From Streptomyces sp. GKU 895 (GTDB taxonomy: Bacteria > Actinomycetota > Actinomycetes > Streptomycetales > Streptomycetaceae): DNA of 43,778 bases. A program made the translations under genes and the position numbers. The notes under the pieces are model-generated. The model saw nothing but the letters and a program-made list of their open reading frames with translations, did not search any database and was not told the DNA's origin. The stretch spans positions 1-43,778 of the forward strand of contig MWJO01000073.1 in the NCBI GenBank assembly GCA_002027195.1, in the 5' to 3' direction. Numbering within the stretch: position 1 is the first letter of the stretch; each line of letters begins with the position of its first letter. This document shows positions 17,159-25,158 of this stretch, in pieces.

Positions 17159-18388
17159 ATGCCGTACGGATCGCGGCTCGCCGCGACGATGACGCGGCGG
17201 CTCGGCCGGGAGTGCGTCTACACGCCCTCGGCCCGGCTGGCCCTGTACCTGGCCCTGCGGCGCTGGTGCCGCCCCGGCGGCCGGGTCCTGATGTCCCCGG
17301 TCAACGACGACGTGATCCTCTTCGTCGTCCTCGCCGCCGGCCTGCGCCCCGTGACCGCTCCGGTCTCCCCCTGGGACGGCAACATCGACCCGGCGGCCGT
17401 ACCGGAGTCCACCTGGCGCTCCCTGGACGCCGTCCTGACCACGAACCTCTACGGCATCCCCGACCGCGCCGGCGAACTCCGCCGCCGCTGCGACCAGTTG
17501 GGGATCCCGCTGATCGAGGACGCGGCCCACGCCATCGGCACGCATGTCGCCGGGCAGCCCGTCGGCACCTTCGGCGAGGCCGCCGCCTTCAGCCTCTCCA
17601 AGCACGTGGCGGCGATGGCGGGCGGCTTCCTGGCGGTCCAGGACGCCCGTACCAGGCGGGAGTTGGAGAGCCTGCGCGACGACCTCCTCACCCCGGCCCG
17701 GCTCCGCGCCGACCTGTCCGTCACCCTGCGCCCCCTGGCCCGTTCGACGGTGAAGGCCCTGCATCTCGTACGCCCCACCTGGCGGGCCATGCAACGCCTC
17801 GGCCTGCTCGAACGCGACCCCGGCTCCTACCGGATGCCCCTGCACGCGCCGCGGCTGTCCCTGGCCGGGCACGAGGCACCGAGCCTGCCGCCGTACGACC
17901 CCTGGATCCGCGTCGACCTGAACGACTACCGCGTCCGCCACCGGGCTTTCGTACGGGCCCAGTTGAACCTCCGCCTCAACCGCCTGGACACCGACCTCGC
18001 CCACCGCAGGGCGGGCGTCACGCTGCTCGCGGGCACCCCCTGGGCCTCCCCGGCGGTGCGTGATCACGGCGGCCCCTTGCCGCTCTTCCGGGTGCCGCTC
18101 CTGGTGGACGACCGGGACGCCCTCGTGGACCGTCTCGTCGGACACGGCGTGGTCTCCGGGTATCTCTACGACCCGCCGCTCGACGACTACGCGGGCGCCG
18201 AGTTCGTGGACCCGGCCCCGGACCCGGAACCCGCCCGCTGGTTCGCCTCCCATGTGCTGCCGGTGGACCCGCTGCTGGCCCGCCGGGTCACCAAGGCGCT
18301 GACGAAGGAGCGGACCCGGGCGGCCGAGCCGGGGGCGTCGCTCACGGCACGAGCGGCGTGGCGCGACCGTCGTACCCGACCTGTATGA
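17159..18388 (+). CDS. DegT/DnrJ/EryC1/StrS family aminotransferase
   Basis: A 409-aa PLP-dependent aminotransferase of the sugar-aminotransferase type. D121 in LIEDAAHAIGTH and K148 in FSLSKHVAAMAGG fit the PLP-binding Asp and Lys. The segment TTNLYGIPDR is the family loop before the Asp. GAGG precedes the ATG at 17159 by five bases; the open frame extends upstream into the previous gene. Paired with the FemAB/GNAT gene it may make an amino sugar that is then acylated, for a surface glycan. That pathway is inference. Confidence 0.9.
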   Translation: MPYGSRLAATMTRRLGRECVYTPSARLALYLALRRWCRPGGRVLMSPVNDDVILFVVLAAGLRPVTAPVSPWDGNIDPAAVPESTWRSLDAVLTTNLYGIPDRAGELRRRCDQLGIPLIEDAAHAIGTHVAGQPVGTFGEAAAFSLSKHVAAMAGGFLAVQDARTRRELESLRDDLLTPARLRADLSVTLRPLARSTVKALHLVRPTWRAMQRLGLLERDPGSYRMPLHAPRLSLAGHEAPSLPPYDPWIRVDLNDYRVRHRAFVRAQLNLRLNRLDTDLAHRRAGVTLLAGTPWASPAVRDHGGPLPLFRVPLLVDDRDALVDRLVGHGVVSGYLYDPPLDDYAGAEFVDPAPDPEPARWFASHVLPVDPLLARRVTKALTKERTRAAEPGASLTARAAWRDRRTRPV

Positions 18389-18492
18389 CTACTCACTGTC
18401 ATGGGTGACGTCGGTGGTCCTCGCGCTTGTCCAGGTCAGCACGGGGAAGGCAGCGTGAGCATCCTCCAGCCGCCGTCCCCAGGAGGTCCCCC

Positions 18493-18861
18493 TTGCGACG
18501 CTCCGTCACCCTTGCCCTCGCCCTGTCCGCCGCGCTCACGGCGCTCACCCCCACCCCGTCCGCCTCCGCCGCCGCCCTGCCGGGCCATGTGTGCTTCTGG
18601 CCGCAGCCGGGGGAGATGGGCGGCGGCTGGTGCTACGACGCGGGCCGCGGCGGATACGCCGAACTCGACGCCACCGTCCGCAGAAACGCGAAGTCCTTCA
18701 GCTCCCAGGTCGACCGGACCACCTACGTCCTGCACTTCCCCCGCTCGGGCGGCTGTCTGCAACGCACGGTCTACGGCGGTGACTACTCGGAGAACTGGGA
18801 GTGGGCCGACAAGGCCGACGCGATCGACGCCGTCCCGCACTCCGACTGCCAGCCGGGATGA
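18493..18861 (+). CDS. Secreted inhibitor-I36-like protein
   Basis: A 122-aa exported protein. I place the start at TTG 18493, because AGGAGG lies six bases upstream and the product then begins LRRSVTLALALSAALTALTP, a clean Sec signal peptide ending at SASAAA. The mature part of about 95 residues has four Cys (HVCFW, GWCYD, GGCLQ, SDCQ), as in peptidase inhibitor family I36, and a GGDYSENW segment. A longer frame from ATG 18427 would bury the signal. Its stop overlaps the next start as ATGA. Confidence 0.75.
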   Translation: MRRSVTLALALSAALTALTPTPSASAAALPGHVCFWPQPGEMGGGWCYDAGRGGYAELDATVRRNAKSFSSQVDRTTYVLHFPRSGGCLQRTVYGGDYSENWEWADKADAIDAVPHSDCQPG

Positions 18862-19328
18862 GCCGCCGCACCCGGCGCGCACTGGCCGCGCTGTGTCTGG
18901 CCGCGTGGGCGACCGGTTGCGGCGGGCCGCGTGAACCGGCGGTGTCGCTCAGCCCCGACGACACCCTCAAGGCGGCCCAGGTCCTGCTCACCGACCGCTG
19001 CCTGACCCGGCAGGGCCTCACCCCGCCGCGTCCGGGCGGGCCGCCCGCCTCCACCGCCGTGGACCACGCCCTGTTCGGCACCGGCCGCGCCGAGCTCACC
19101 CTCGAACTGCCCGGCGGCCATGTCGTCGGGCAGCACACCGACGGCTGTCTCGCCGCCGCCGAGCGCCGCCTCTACGGCGACCAGCGGCGCTGGTTCCGGG
19201 CCGCCACGCTCGTGAACAACCTCAAGTCCCGGGCGCCGCGCGAGGAGCGCGCCGCCTACCGCGAGCTGCGCGCCCACGGCCTCACCGAGGCACGGGCGTT
19301 GCTCAGCGCGTCGTACAACCACCCTTAG
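18858..19328 (+). CDS. Putative lipoprotein, unknown function
   Basis: A 156-aa protein starting MSRRTRRALAALCLAAWATGC, a signal peptide with Cys21 as likely lipidated residue; the -3 position is Ala rather than the usual Leu. The rest is soluble, with three Cys (C21, DRC, DGC) and an Arg/Ala-rich helical end. It is translationally coupled (ATGA) to the upstream I36-like gene and 13 bp before the second one. I do not recognise the family. Confidence 0.75.
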   Translation: MSRRTRRALAALCLAAWATGCGGPREPAVSLSPDDTLKAAQVLLTDRCLTRQGLTPPRPGGPPASTAVDHALFGTGRAELTLELPGGHVVGQHTDGCLAAAERRLYGDQRRWFRAATLVNNLKSRAPREERAAYRELRAHGLTEARALLSASYNHP

Positions 19329-19341
19329 AAAGGCCCCGATT

Positions 19342-19725
19342 GTGAAGCAGTACGTCTCCCTGCTCGTCGCCGCCCTGCTCGCCACCGGTACCGGTCTTGC
19401 GACCGCCTCGCCCGCGGCGGCGGCCGAGTGTCCGAGCGGCAACTTCTGCGTCTGGACGGACGCGAACTTCGGCGGGCAGCGGATGAACGCGTCCGGTGAC
19501 GACGAGTGGTGGGAGAGCTGGATCGCCGACAGCGACTCGTCGTGGGCCAACCACGGCATCACCGGCCCCGGCATCAAGGACCACGTCAAGGTCTACGAGT
19601 CCGCCATCCAGTTCCCGTCCACGGGCGGGGCCGTGACCATCTGCCTGTCGCCGGGCCAGGAGGTCGGCTACAACGGCGTCGCCAACGACCGCGGCGACGC
19701 CCATGTGTGGGCGATGGGCTGCTAG
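19342..19725 (+). CDS. Secreted peptidase inhibitor family I36-like protein
   Basis: A 127-aa exported protein starting at GTG 19342 (MKQYVSLLVAALLATGTGLA..., cleavage after ASPAAAA). The mature domain has the I36 pattern CPSGNFCVWTDANFGGQRM and closes with CLSPGQEVGY and MGC, giving four Cys. Family members inhibit metalloproteases in known cases. Third gene of the 18493-19725 cassette; a strong bidirectional hairpin follows. Confidence 0.9.
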   Translation: MKQYVSLLVAALLATGTGLATASPAAAAECPSGNFCVWTDANFGGQRMNASGDDEWWESWIADSDSSWANHGITGPGIKDHVKVYESAIQFPSTGGAVTICLSPGQEVGYNGVANDRGDAHVWAMGC

Positions 19726-19745
19726 GGCCGTCCGGGGAGAAAGCG

Positions 19746-19783
19746 GAAGGCGCGGCGACCGTCGGCGTGGTCGCCGCGCCTTC
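19746..19783. terminator. Bidirectional terminator
   Basis: GAAGGCGCGGCGACC (19746-19760) and GGTCGCCGCGCCTTC (19769-19783) form a perfect 15-bp stem with an eight-base loop. It lies between the convergent I36 and acetylxylan esterase genes. Confidence 0.85.
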
Positions 19784-19788
19784 GGGCG

Positions 19789-20757
19789 TCAGGCCGTACT
19801 GCAGGTGACCGTCGGCCAGGTGGTGTTGCCGTTGTGCTGGATGGTGACGCCCCAGTTGTTGCCGCTGCCGTTCGGTCTGGCCGTCAGCACCTGGGGGCTG
19901 GGGTAACTGGCGGCGATGTTCCAGGTGGAGAGGATCTTCGCGGGCGAGGGCACGGTCATCGTCACGGTCCAGGTGCTCGACCCGGACACCGAGACGTTGA
20001 GGTTGTACCGGTCGCTCCACGAGGACCCGGCGGACAGGGTGGCGGTGCACGAGCTGCCGCTGCCGCCGCCCGGTGCCACGGCCCGGCCCGTGGCCGGCGA
20101 GATCATCCCGGCGCACAGTCCGCGCGCCGCCAGCCCCTGCGCTATCCGCGGGATCGCGGCGAGCGTGTTGGCGGACCAGTCGTGCAGGAGGATGACCTGG
20201 CCGTCGGTGAGCCGTCCGGCGGCCGCCACGATGGCGTCCGTACTGGCGCCGTTCCAGTCCTGCGAGTCCACGTTCCACAGGACCTCGGTCAGCCCGTACT
20301 TGGCCTCGACCGCCTTCACGGTCGCGTTGGTCTCGCCGTACGGCGGCCGGAACAGCTTCGGCGTGCCACCGCCGGCCGCGGCGATCGCCGACTGCGTGCG
20401 GGAGATCTCCGACTCGATCTGGGCCTGGGAGAGCGAGGTCAGGTGGGGGTGGGTGTAGCTGTGGTTGCCGACCCACATCCCGGCGCTGACCTGGGCCTTC
20501 ACGAGCGACGGATTGGCTGCGGCGTACTGGCCCTCGTTGAACATGGTGGCCCGCAGCCCGTTCTGGGTGAGGGCGTTCAGCAGGGCCGAGGTGTTGCTCG
20601 ACGGCCCGTCGTCGAAGGTGAGGCCGACGTATCCGGTGCAGGCGGCGGCGTGCGCCGGGGCGGCGGCCTGGACGGTGAGGGTGCTCGCTGCTGCCATGGC
20701 GAGGACGGCCAATCTGCTGAACAGGGAACGGACGGAACGGCAAGCCTTGCGGCCCAT
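19789..20757 (-). CDS. axeA: Secreted CE4 polysaccharide deacetylase (acetylxylan esterase) with CBM2
   Basis: A 322-aa exported enzyme. Signal peptide to about residue 38 (PAHAA). The NodB/CE4 domain has TFDDGP (D49, D50), the metal-binding H99-S-Y-T-H103, FRPPYG (137-141) and LLHDW. A Gly/Ser linker leads to a CBM2 module (about 232-322, CTATLSAGSSWSDRYNLNVS, NNWGVTIQHNGNTTWPTVTC). It should remove acetyl groups from xylan. The start lies four bases after the xylanase stop on the same strand. In S. lividans axeA follows xlnB in the same way, from known literature. Confidence 0.93.
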   Translation of the reverse strand: MGRKACRSVRSLFSRLAVLAMAAASTLTVQAAAPAHAAACTGYVGLTFDDGPSSNTSALLNALTQNGLRATMFNEGQYAAANPSLVKAQVSAGMWVGNHSYTHPHLTSLSQAQIESEISRTQSAIAAAGGGTPKLFRPPYGETNATVKAVEAKYGLTEVLWNVDSQDWNGASTDAIVAAAGRLTDGQVILLHDWSANTLAAIPRIAQGLAARGLCAGMISPATGRAVAPGGGSGSSCTATLSAGSSWSDRYNLNVSVSGSSTWTVTMTVPSPAKILSTWNIAASYPSPQVLTARPNGSGNNWGVTIQHNGNTTWPTVTCSTA

Positions 20758-20761
20758 CCCG

Positions 20762-21457
20762 TCACCCGCTCACGGTGATGTTGGAGCTGCCGCTGCTCTG
20801 GTAGCCCTCCGTCGCCATGATCATGTAGTACTTGAAGCTGCCGAGCGGCATCCCGGCGCGCGACCAGGCGTCGAAGTGGTTGCCGGTGGTGATGGTGCCG
20901 CCGGTGCGCCGCTGCTGGCGCACGCTCCAGTACTGGTTGAAGGTCTTGTTGCCTTCCACGGACGGGGCGTTGTAGCGGGTGGTCTGGTAGATGTCGTACG
21001 TGCCGCCGTCGCTGTAGACCGTGCCCCGGTAATTGCCGGTGGGGCGATAGGTGCCCCAGTTGTCGACGATGTAGTACTCGACGAGCGGGTTCGAGGTCCA
21101 GCCGTAGAGCGCGAGGTAGGCGTTGCCGGACGGGTTGAAGCTGCCCGAGTACGTCACGTTCCGGCGGGAGCCGTTGCCCCAGCCCTTGCCGGCCACGAAG
21201 TTGCCGGTGTTGCGCCAGGAAGTGCTGTAGTTCCCACCGGAGTTCAGGGTCATCGAGACGGTGCCCTGGGCGTCGGTCCAGAAGGAGTAGTAGAAGCCGT
21301 TGTCGTAGCCGGTCTGGTTCGTGGTGACGACCGTGGCGGCGTGCGCGGTGCCGACGGCTCCGGGCAGCGCGAGCGCGGCGCCGGTACCGAGCAGCAGGGC
21401 GCAGACGTTGCGGCGGGTGGGTGCGGGGGTGTTGCTGGGTGCGGGTGCGTCGTTCAT
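20762..21457 (-). CDS. Secreted GH11 endo-1,4-beta-xylanase
   Basis: A 231-aa glycoside hydrolase family 11 xylanase. The N-terminus has twin Arg (PTRRNVCALLLGTG) and a cleavage site after GTAHA, so Tat export is likely. Catalytic Glu are E127 (NPLVEYYIVDNWG) and E217 (MIMATEGYQSSG). It ends at the catalytic domain without the carbohydrate-binding module found in S. lividans XlnB; the CBM is carried by the next gene. GGAGG nine bases upstream sets the start at 21457. TTGACA/AACACT lies 70-100 bp upstream. The downstream esterase is coupled to it. Confidence 0.95.
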   Translation of the reverse strand: MNDAPAPSNTPAPTRRNVCALLLGTGAALALPGAVGTAHAATVVTTNQTGYDNGFYYSFWTDAQGTVSMTLNSGGNYSTSWRNTGNFVAGKGWGNGSRRNVTYSGSFNPSGNAYLALYGWTSNPLVEYYIVDNWGTYRPTGNYRGTVYSDGGTYDIYQTTRYNAPSVEGNKTFNQYWSVRQQRRTGGTITTGNHFDAWSRAGMPLGSFKYYMIMATEGYQSSGSSNITVSG

Positions 21458-21527
21458 GGACGTGTTCCTCCTCGTCCTCGCAGAGGGCGGTGGGGGGCCG
21501 GAGGGGGGGAGCCCCGTCAACGCATGC

Positions 21528-21556
21528 AGTGTTGGTCTGTCCCCGACAAGTGTCAA
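21528..21556 (-). promoter_or_regulatory. Candidate vegetative promoter of the xylanase-esterase operon
   Basis: On the minus strand TTGACA (21551-21556) is followed after 17 bases by AACACT (21528-21533). Four GAAAC/GTTTC boxes lie upstream at 21559, 21576, 21610 and 21660; they recall GAAA/TTTC-type elements reported before Streptomyces xylanase genes, though the match is loose. Confidence 0.5.
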
Positions 21557-21709
21557 CAGTTTCGGCAGGGTTGACGAAACAATCGCAGGTGGCTGAAGTG
21601 CGACGGGTTGAAACAAACGGCTGCTAAGGGAGATCAACTTTCGATCGATGGCGTCGAATGTTTCGGTCTCTCCTTTCACGCCTTTCTGTAACCGTCCCTG
21701 TTCGCACCG

Positions 21710-21738
21710 TTGACACCATGCGCACCTCCCCTTAACGT
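21710..21738 (+). promoter_or_regulatory. Candidate promoter of the sugar-binding protein gene
   Basis: TTGACA (21710-21715), a 17-base spacer and TAACGT (21733-21738) make a near-consensus HrdB-type promoter. Transcription would start near 21745, leaving about 450 bases before the start codon at 22196. Confidence 0.6.
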
Positions 21739-21767
21739 CACGCCAACATTCCGCACATCTGTCGAGA

Positions 21768-21783
21768 TTTCGAACGCTCGAAA
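21768..21783. promoter_or_regulatory. Perfect palindrome just downstream of the sugar-binding gene promoter
   Basis: TTTCGA-ACGC-TCGAAA is a perfect inverted repeat located about 25 bases after the predicted transcription start. It is well placed for repression by a LacI- or ROK-type sugar regulator. No regulator gene is adjacent. Confidence 0.55.
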
Positions 21784-22195
21784 GGCGCGTGCCCTGTGCA
21801 TTGCCGGGATCGGCCCGTAGGTGACCTGAACGCCGTGGCGCCGTCAGACGTACGGGTGGGTGCACACCCGTCGGCACTTCAACCGGCAACGGGAGCAAGG
21901 GAGTTGACGACCCCCCTCCGCTCCGCCGCGGCACGGCACTGATCGGCGGCCCGCAGGGCGCCGAGGCACCAGAGCACCGACTCGGGCGACATCCCGGCGG
22001 ACCGGCCTGCCCCGAACCTCCGGGCCTGCCCGGCCGGTTGTGCACCACCTTGGAACCCGCGCACCAGCACCCCGACGACCTCGGCGGCGGTGCGCGGCTC
22101 GGCGAGGGCCCGGCCCAGGCGCCCGCACCACACCCCCCTCGACACCTGATACGCCGTCATCCCCTCAACGACGAGAAGGACAAGGAACCCTCACC
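21784..22195. other. Long leader region of the sugar-binding gene
   Basis: About 410 bp without a supported gene. A 93-aa frame on the minus strand (21879-22160) has good third-position GC but a poor ribosome site and no recognisable family; it may be a gene remnant. I see no riboswitch motif. Confidence 0.4.
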
Positions 22196-23290
22196 GTGTT
22201 GGATCGAAGAGCCCTGCTGGCCGGAGTAGCCTCCCTGGCCCTCACCTTGTCCGCCTGCGGCCTCGAGAGCGATGCCTCCGAGGCCGGCTCGGGAAGCGCT
22301 GCCGAGGGCGCCACCGTCGGCGTCGCGATGCCGACCCGGTCCTCCGACCGCTGGCTCACCGACGGCAAGAGCGTCGTCAACGACCTGAAGACCAAGGGGT
22401 ACAAGGCCAAGCTGGTCTACGGCAACGACGACCCGAAGACCCAGGTCGCCCAGATCGAGACGCTGATCGAGCAGGGTGTCTCCGCACTGATCATCGCGGC
22501 CATCGACAACAGGTCCCTGAACGGCGTGCTGCAGAAGGCCGCCGACGCGAAGATCCCGGTGATCGCCTACGACCGTCTGATCCTCGGCACCAAGAACGTC
22601 GACTACTACGTGTCGTTCGACAACGAGATGGTCGGACGGATGCAGGCCCACTACATCATCGACAAGCTCGGTCTGGAGGACGGCAAGAAGGGCCCGTTCA
22701 CCATCGAGCTGTTCGCCGGTTCTCCCGACGACAACAACACCAAGTACTTCTTCGCCGGTTCGATGGCGCTCCTGCAGCCGTTCCTGGACAACAAGCAGCT
22801 GGTGGTCCCCTCCGGCCAGACGGGGCTGGACAAGATAACCACCCTGCGCTGGGACGGCCCCACCGCCGAGAAGCGCATGAGCAAGATCCTCGCCCAGTAC
22901 GGCAGCCGGCGGCTCGACGCGGTCCTCTCCCCGTACGACGGCATCTCGCGCGGCGTCCTGGCCGCGCTGCACTCCGACGGCTACGGCACCGCCGTCAAGC
23001 CCCTCCCGATCGTCACCGGTCAGGACGCCGAACTCGAGTCCGTGAAGTCGATCATCGCGGGCCAGCAGGCGCAGACCGTCTACAAGGACGTCCGCCGGCT
23101 CGCCGACGCGGCCGTGACCGTGGTCGACGACATCCTCAACGACCGGCTGCCGTGGGTGGACAACTCCGTCGGCTACAAGAACGGCGTCAAGGCCGTCCCC
23201 GCCGTCCTCCTCCAGCCCACGAGCGTCGACAAGTCCAACTACGACGTCCTCATCAAGGACGACTACTTCACCGAGGACGAGCTGAAGTAA
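22196..23290 (+). CDS. Sugar ABC transporter substrate-binding lipoprotein (XylF/ChvE type)
   Basis: A 364-aa periplasmic-binding-type protein. GTG 22196 gives VLDRRALLAGVASLALTLSAC with C21 as lipidated residue. The type I fold (Peripla_BP_4) shows GVAMPTRSSDRWLTDG at the first strand, IETLIEQGVSALIIAAID, KIPVIAYDRLI and IVTGQDAELESVKSIIAGQQ. It resembles binding proteins for xylose or multiple monosaccharides. The ATPase and permease genes that normally follow are absent; the next gene is a sigma factor, so it may be an orphan that uses a transporter elsewhere. Next to xylan-degrading genes, xylose or xylo-oligosaccharide uptake is likely. Confidence 0.92.
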   Translation: MLDRRALLAGVASLALTLSACGLESDASEAGSGSAAEGATVGVAMPTRSSDRWLTDGKSVVNDLKTKGYKAKLVYGNDDPKTQVAQIETLIEQGVSALIIAAIDNRSLNGVLQKAADAKIPVIAYDRLILGTKNVDYYVSFDNEMVGRMQAHYIIDKLGLEDGKKGPFTIELFAGSPDDNNTKYFFAGSMALLQPFLDNKQLVVPSGQTGLDKITTLRWDGPTAEKRMSKILAQYGSRRLDAVLSPYDGISRGVLAALHSDGYGTAVKPLPIVTGQDAELESVKSIIAGQQAQTVYKDVRRLADAAVTVVDDILNDRLPWVDNSVGYKNGVKAVPAVLLQPTSVDKSNYDVLIKDDYFTEDELK

Positions 23291-23315
23291 CGGCACGGCA
23301 TCCGCGTACGACGCC

Positions 23316-23348
23316 GAAGAGCGCCTACGACCTCCGTGGGCGCTCTTC
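23316..23348 (+). terminator. Terminator after the sugar-binding gene
   Basis: GAAGAGCGCC (23316-23325) pairs with GGCGCTCTTC (23339-23348), a perfect 10-bp stem with a 13-base loop. It isolates the binding protein from the sigma-factor operon. Confidence 0.65.
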
Positions 23349-23437
23349 CCGTGCGTGCGGTCACCGCCCCGGCGGCCTGTGCGAGGGCTGTGACGTGTCT
23401 CACCGGAACTCGACCGCACCGAACGTCAGTGCAAGAC

Positions 23438-24082
23438 GTGACCACAGATATGCGAACCCGGGTGCGAAACGGAGATCCGGACGCCTTCGCGGAACTCTTC
23501 GACGCGTGCGCCCGCGCGGTGTACAACCACGCCTTCCGGCTGACCGCCGACTGGGCGCTGGCCGAGGACGTGATGGCGACGACCTTCATGGAGGCGTGGC
23601 GGCGCCGCGCCTCGGTCGAGGCCGAAGGCGGCTCGCTGCGGCCGTGGCTGCTGGGCATCGCCACCAACGTCGCCCGCTCCCACCACCGCAGCAACCGCCG
23701 CTACCGCAACGCGGCGAGCGCCGCGGCCGCCGCGCACGCCGCCGAGGAACAGGTCGAGGACCACGCCGAGGAGACCGCCGGACGCCTGGACGACCGTCGC
23801 CGTATCGCCGCCACGCTCGCCGCCCTCAGCCTGCTCAAGCGCCCCGAGCGCGAGGTCCTGACGCTGTGCCTGTGGGAGGGGATGGAGTACGCCGAGGCGG
23901 CCCGCGCCCTCGGCATCCCGGTCGGCACCGTCCGCTCCCGCCTCTCCCGGGCCCGCGCGAGGCTGCGCAAACTCACCGACGCACAACTGCTCGCAGAAAA
24001 ACGGGAACCCACCCGCACGAACCGGCAGATAACAGGTGATCGCGGATACGCGGTCCGGTCCGCACAGGAAGGAAACCGATGA
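23438..24082 (+). CDS. ECF-type RNA polymerase sigma factor
   Basis: A sigma factor of about 214 aa. Region 2 runs from about residue 8 to 75 (DPDAFAELFDACARAVYNHAF, WALAEDVMATTFMEAWRRR). Region 4 lies at about 130-185 (LLKRPEREVLTLCLWEGMEY, GIPVGTVRSRLSRARARL). I place the start at GTG 23438 (VTTDMRTRVRNG); ATG 23450 is equally possible, as neither has a strong ribosome site. The stop overlaps the next start (ATGA). With its partner it should direct transcription in response to an extracytoplasmic signal. Confidence 0.92.
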   Translation: MTTDMRTRVRNGDPDAFAELFDACARAVYNHAFRLTADWALAEDVMATTFMEAWRRRASVEAEGGSLRPWLLGIATNVARSHHRSNRRYRNAASAAAAAHAAEEQVEDHAEETAGRLDDRRRIAATLAALSLLKRPEREVLTLCLWEGMEYAEAARALGIPVGTVRSRLSRARARLRKLTDAQLLAEKREPTRTNRQITGDRGYAVRSAQEGNR

Positions 24083-25158
24083 ACGCCAGCCCCTCCCACC
24101 GGCCCCACCCGGCCGAGTGGACGGAGACGCAGAGTCTGCTGCCCTCCGCCGAGCGGGATCTGCCGGCGGGCCGCCACCAGTTCCACAAGGAGCAGATGAT
24201 GGCCCGGATCCACGAAGACCTCCGCACCCCCTCCCGTACGTCCGCCACCTCTCCGGTCGTGCCCCTGAAGCGCCCCAACCCGTTCCTGCGCCGTGCGGTC
24301 CTGCTGCCCGCCGCGGCCTTCGCCCTGGCCGGCGCCGTCGTGGGCGGCCTCGCCCTCACCGGCGGCGGGACCGACGGCGGCAAGACCGCCCTGGCCACCG
24401 GCCCCGCACTGACCACCAGCATCGGCGTCGCCGACCCGAAGGGCGCCCCCCAGCTCCTCGAACGCATCTCCCTGGCCGCCGCCGACACCTCCGCGCCCAC
24501 CCCGCGCAAGGGCCAGTACATCTACATCGCCTCGAAGGTGGCCGACACCTACATCAAGACCGTCGGCGACAAGAGCGAGGCGGTCAGCAACGAGCTGCAC
24601 TCCCGACAGGTCTGGAACTCCCTCGACGGCCGGGACGGCTGGCTGATCGAGGCCGGTGAGACCGGTGACAAGGGCATCACCCTGAAGAGCGACGTCCCCT
24701 TCAGCGGCGCCTACAACGCCCTGGCCGGGCTGCCGACCGACCCCGACGCGCTGCTGCGGAAGATCTACCAGGAGTCGGACGCCGTCCGGGACCCCGAAGT
24801 CCCGCGCGACCAGGCCGCCTTCGTCGCGATCGGCGATCTGCTGTTCGAGAGCTACCCGCCCGCCGAGGTCGGTGCCGCGCTGTACAAGGCCGCGGCCAAG
24901 ATCCCCGGAGTCGTCTCGGTGGATGACGCGGTCGACGCCACGGGCCGGCACGGGGTCGCGATCGCGCGGGAGAACGACGGTGAGCGCACCGAGTGGATCT
25001 TCGACAAGAAGACGCTGCGGTTCCTCGGCGAGCGCATCGTGGTGGTCAAGGCCACGGCGGGCGACCCCCTCAAGGTCGGTACCGTCACGCACACCAGCGC
25101 GATCACCGAGCGCGCGGTCGTCGACGCCGCCCAGCAGGTCCCCGGGCAGGCGAGCTGA
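24079..25158 (+). CDS. CU044_5270 family membrane-anchored protein, possible anti-sigma partner
   Basis: A 359-aa protein with a cytoplasmic N-terminus of about 70 residues (ending PLKRPNPFLRRAVLLPAA), one membrane helix (about 73-95) and a large extracytoplasmic domain. This matches the CU044_5270 family, which typically follows ECF sigma genes in actinomycetes. The short cytoplasmic part could hold the sigma factor at the membrane, although I see no zinc-binding HxxxCxxC motif. Overlaps the sigma gene by four bases and abuts the protease gene (TGAATG). Confidence 0.88.
   Translation: MNASPSHRPHPAEWTETQSLLPSAERDLPAGRHQFHKEQMMARIHEDLRTPSRTSATSPVVPLKRPNPFLRRAVLLPAAAFALAGAVVGGLALTGGGTDGGKTALATGPALTTSIGVADPKGAPQLLERISLAAADTSAPTPRKGQYIYIASKVADTYIKTVGDKSEAVSNELHSRQVWNSLDGRDGWLIEAGETGDKGITLKSDVPFSGAYNALAGLPTDPDALLRKIYQESDAVRDPEVPRDQAAFVAIGDLLFESYPPAEVGAALYKAAAKIPGVVSVDDAVDATGRHGVAIARENDGERTEWIFDKKTLRFLGERIVVVKATAGDPLKVGTVTHTSAITERAVVDAAQQVPGQAS

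Noticed and set aside
21879..22160. 93-aa minus-strand frame in the sugar-binding gene leader
   Set aside because: Good third-position GC, but the ribosome site is too close to the ATG and no family is recognisable; kept only as a possible remnant.
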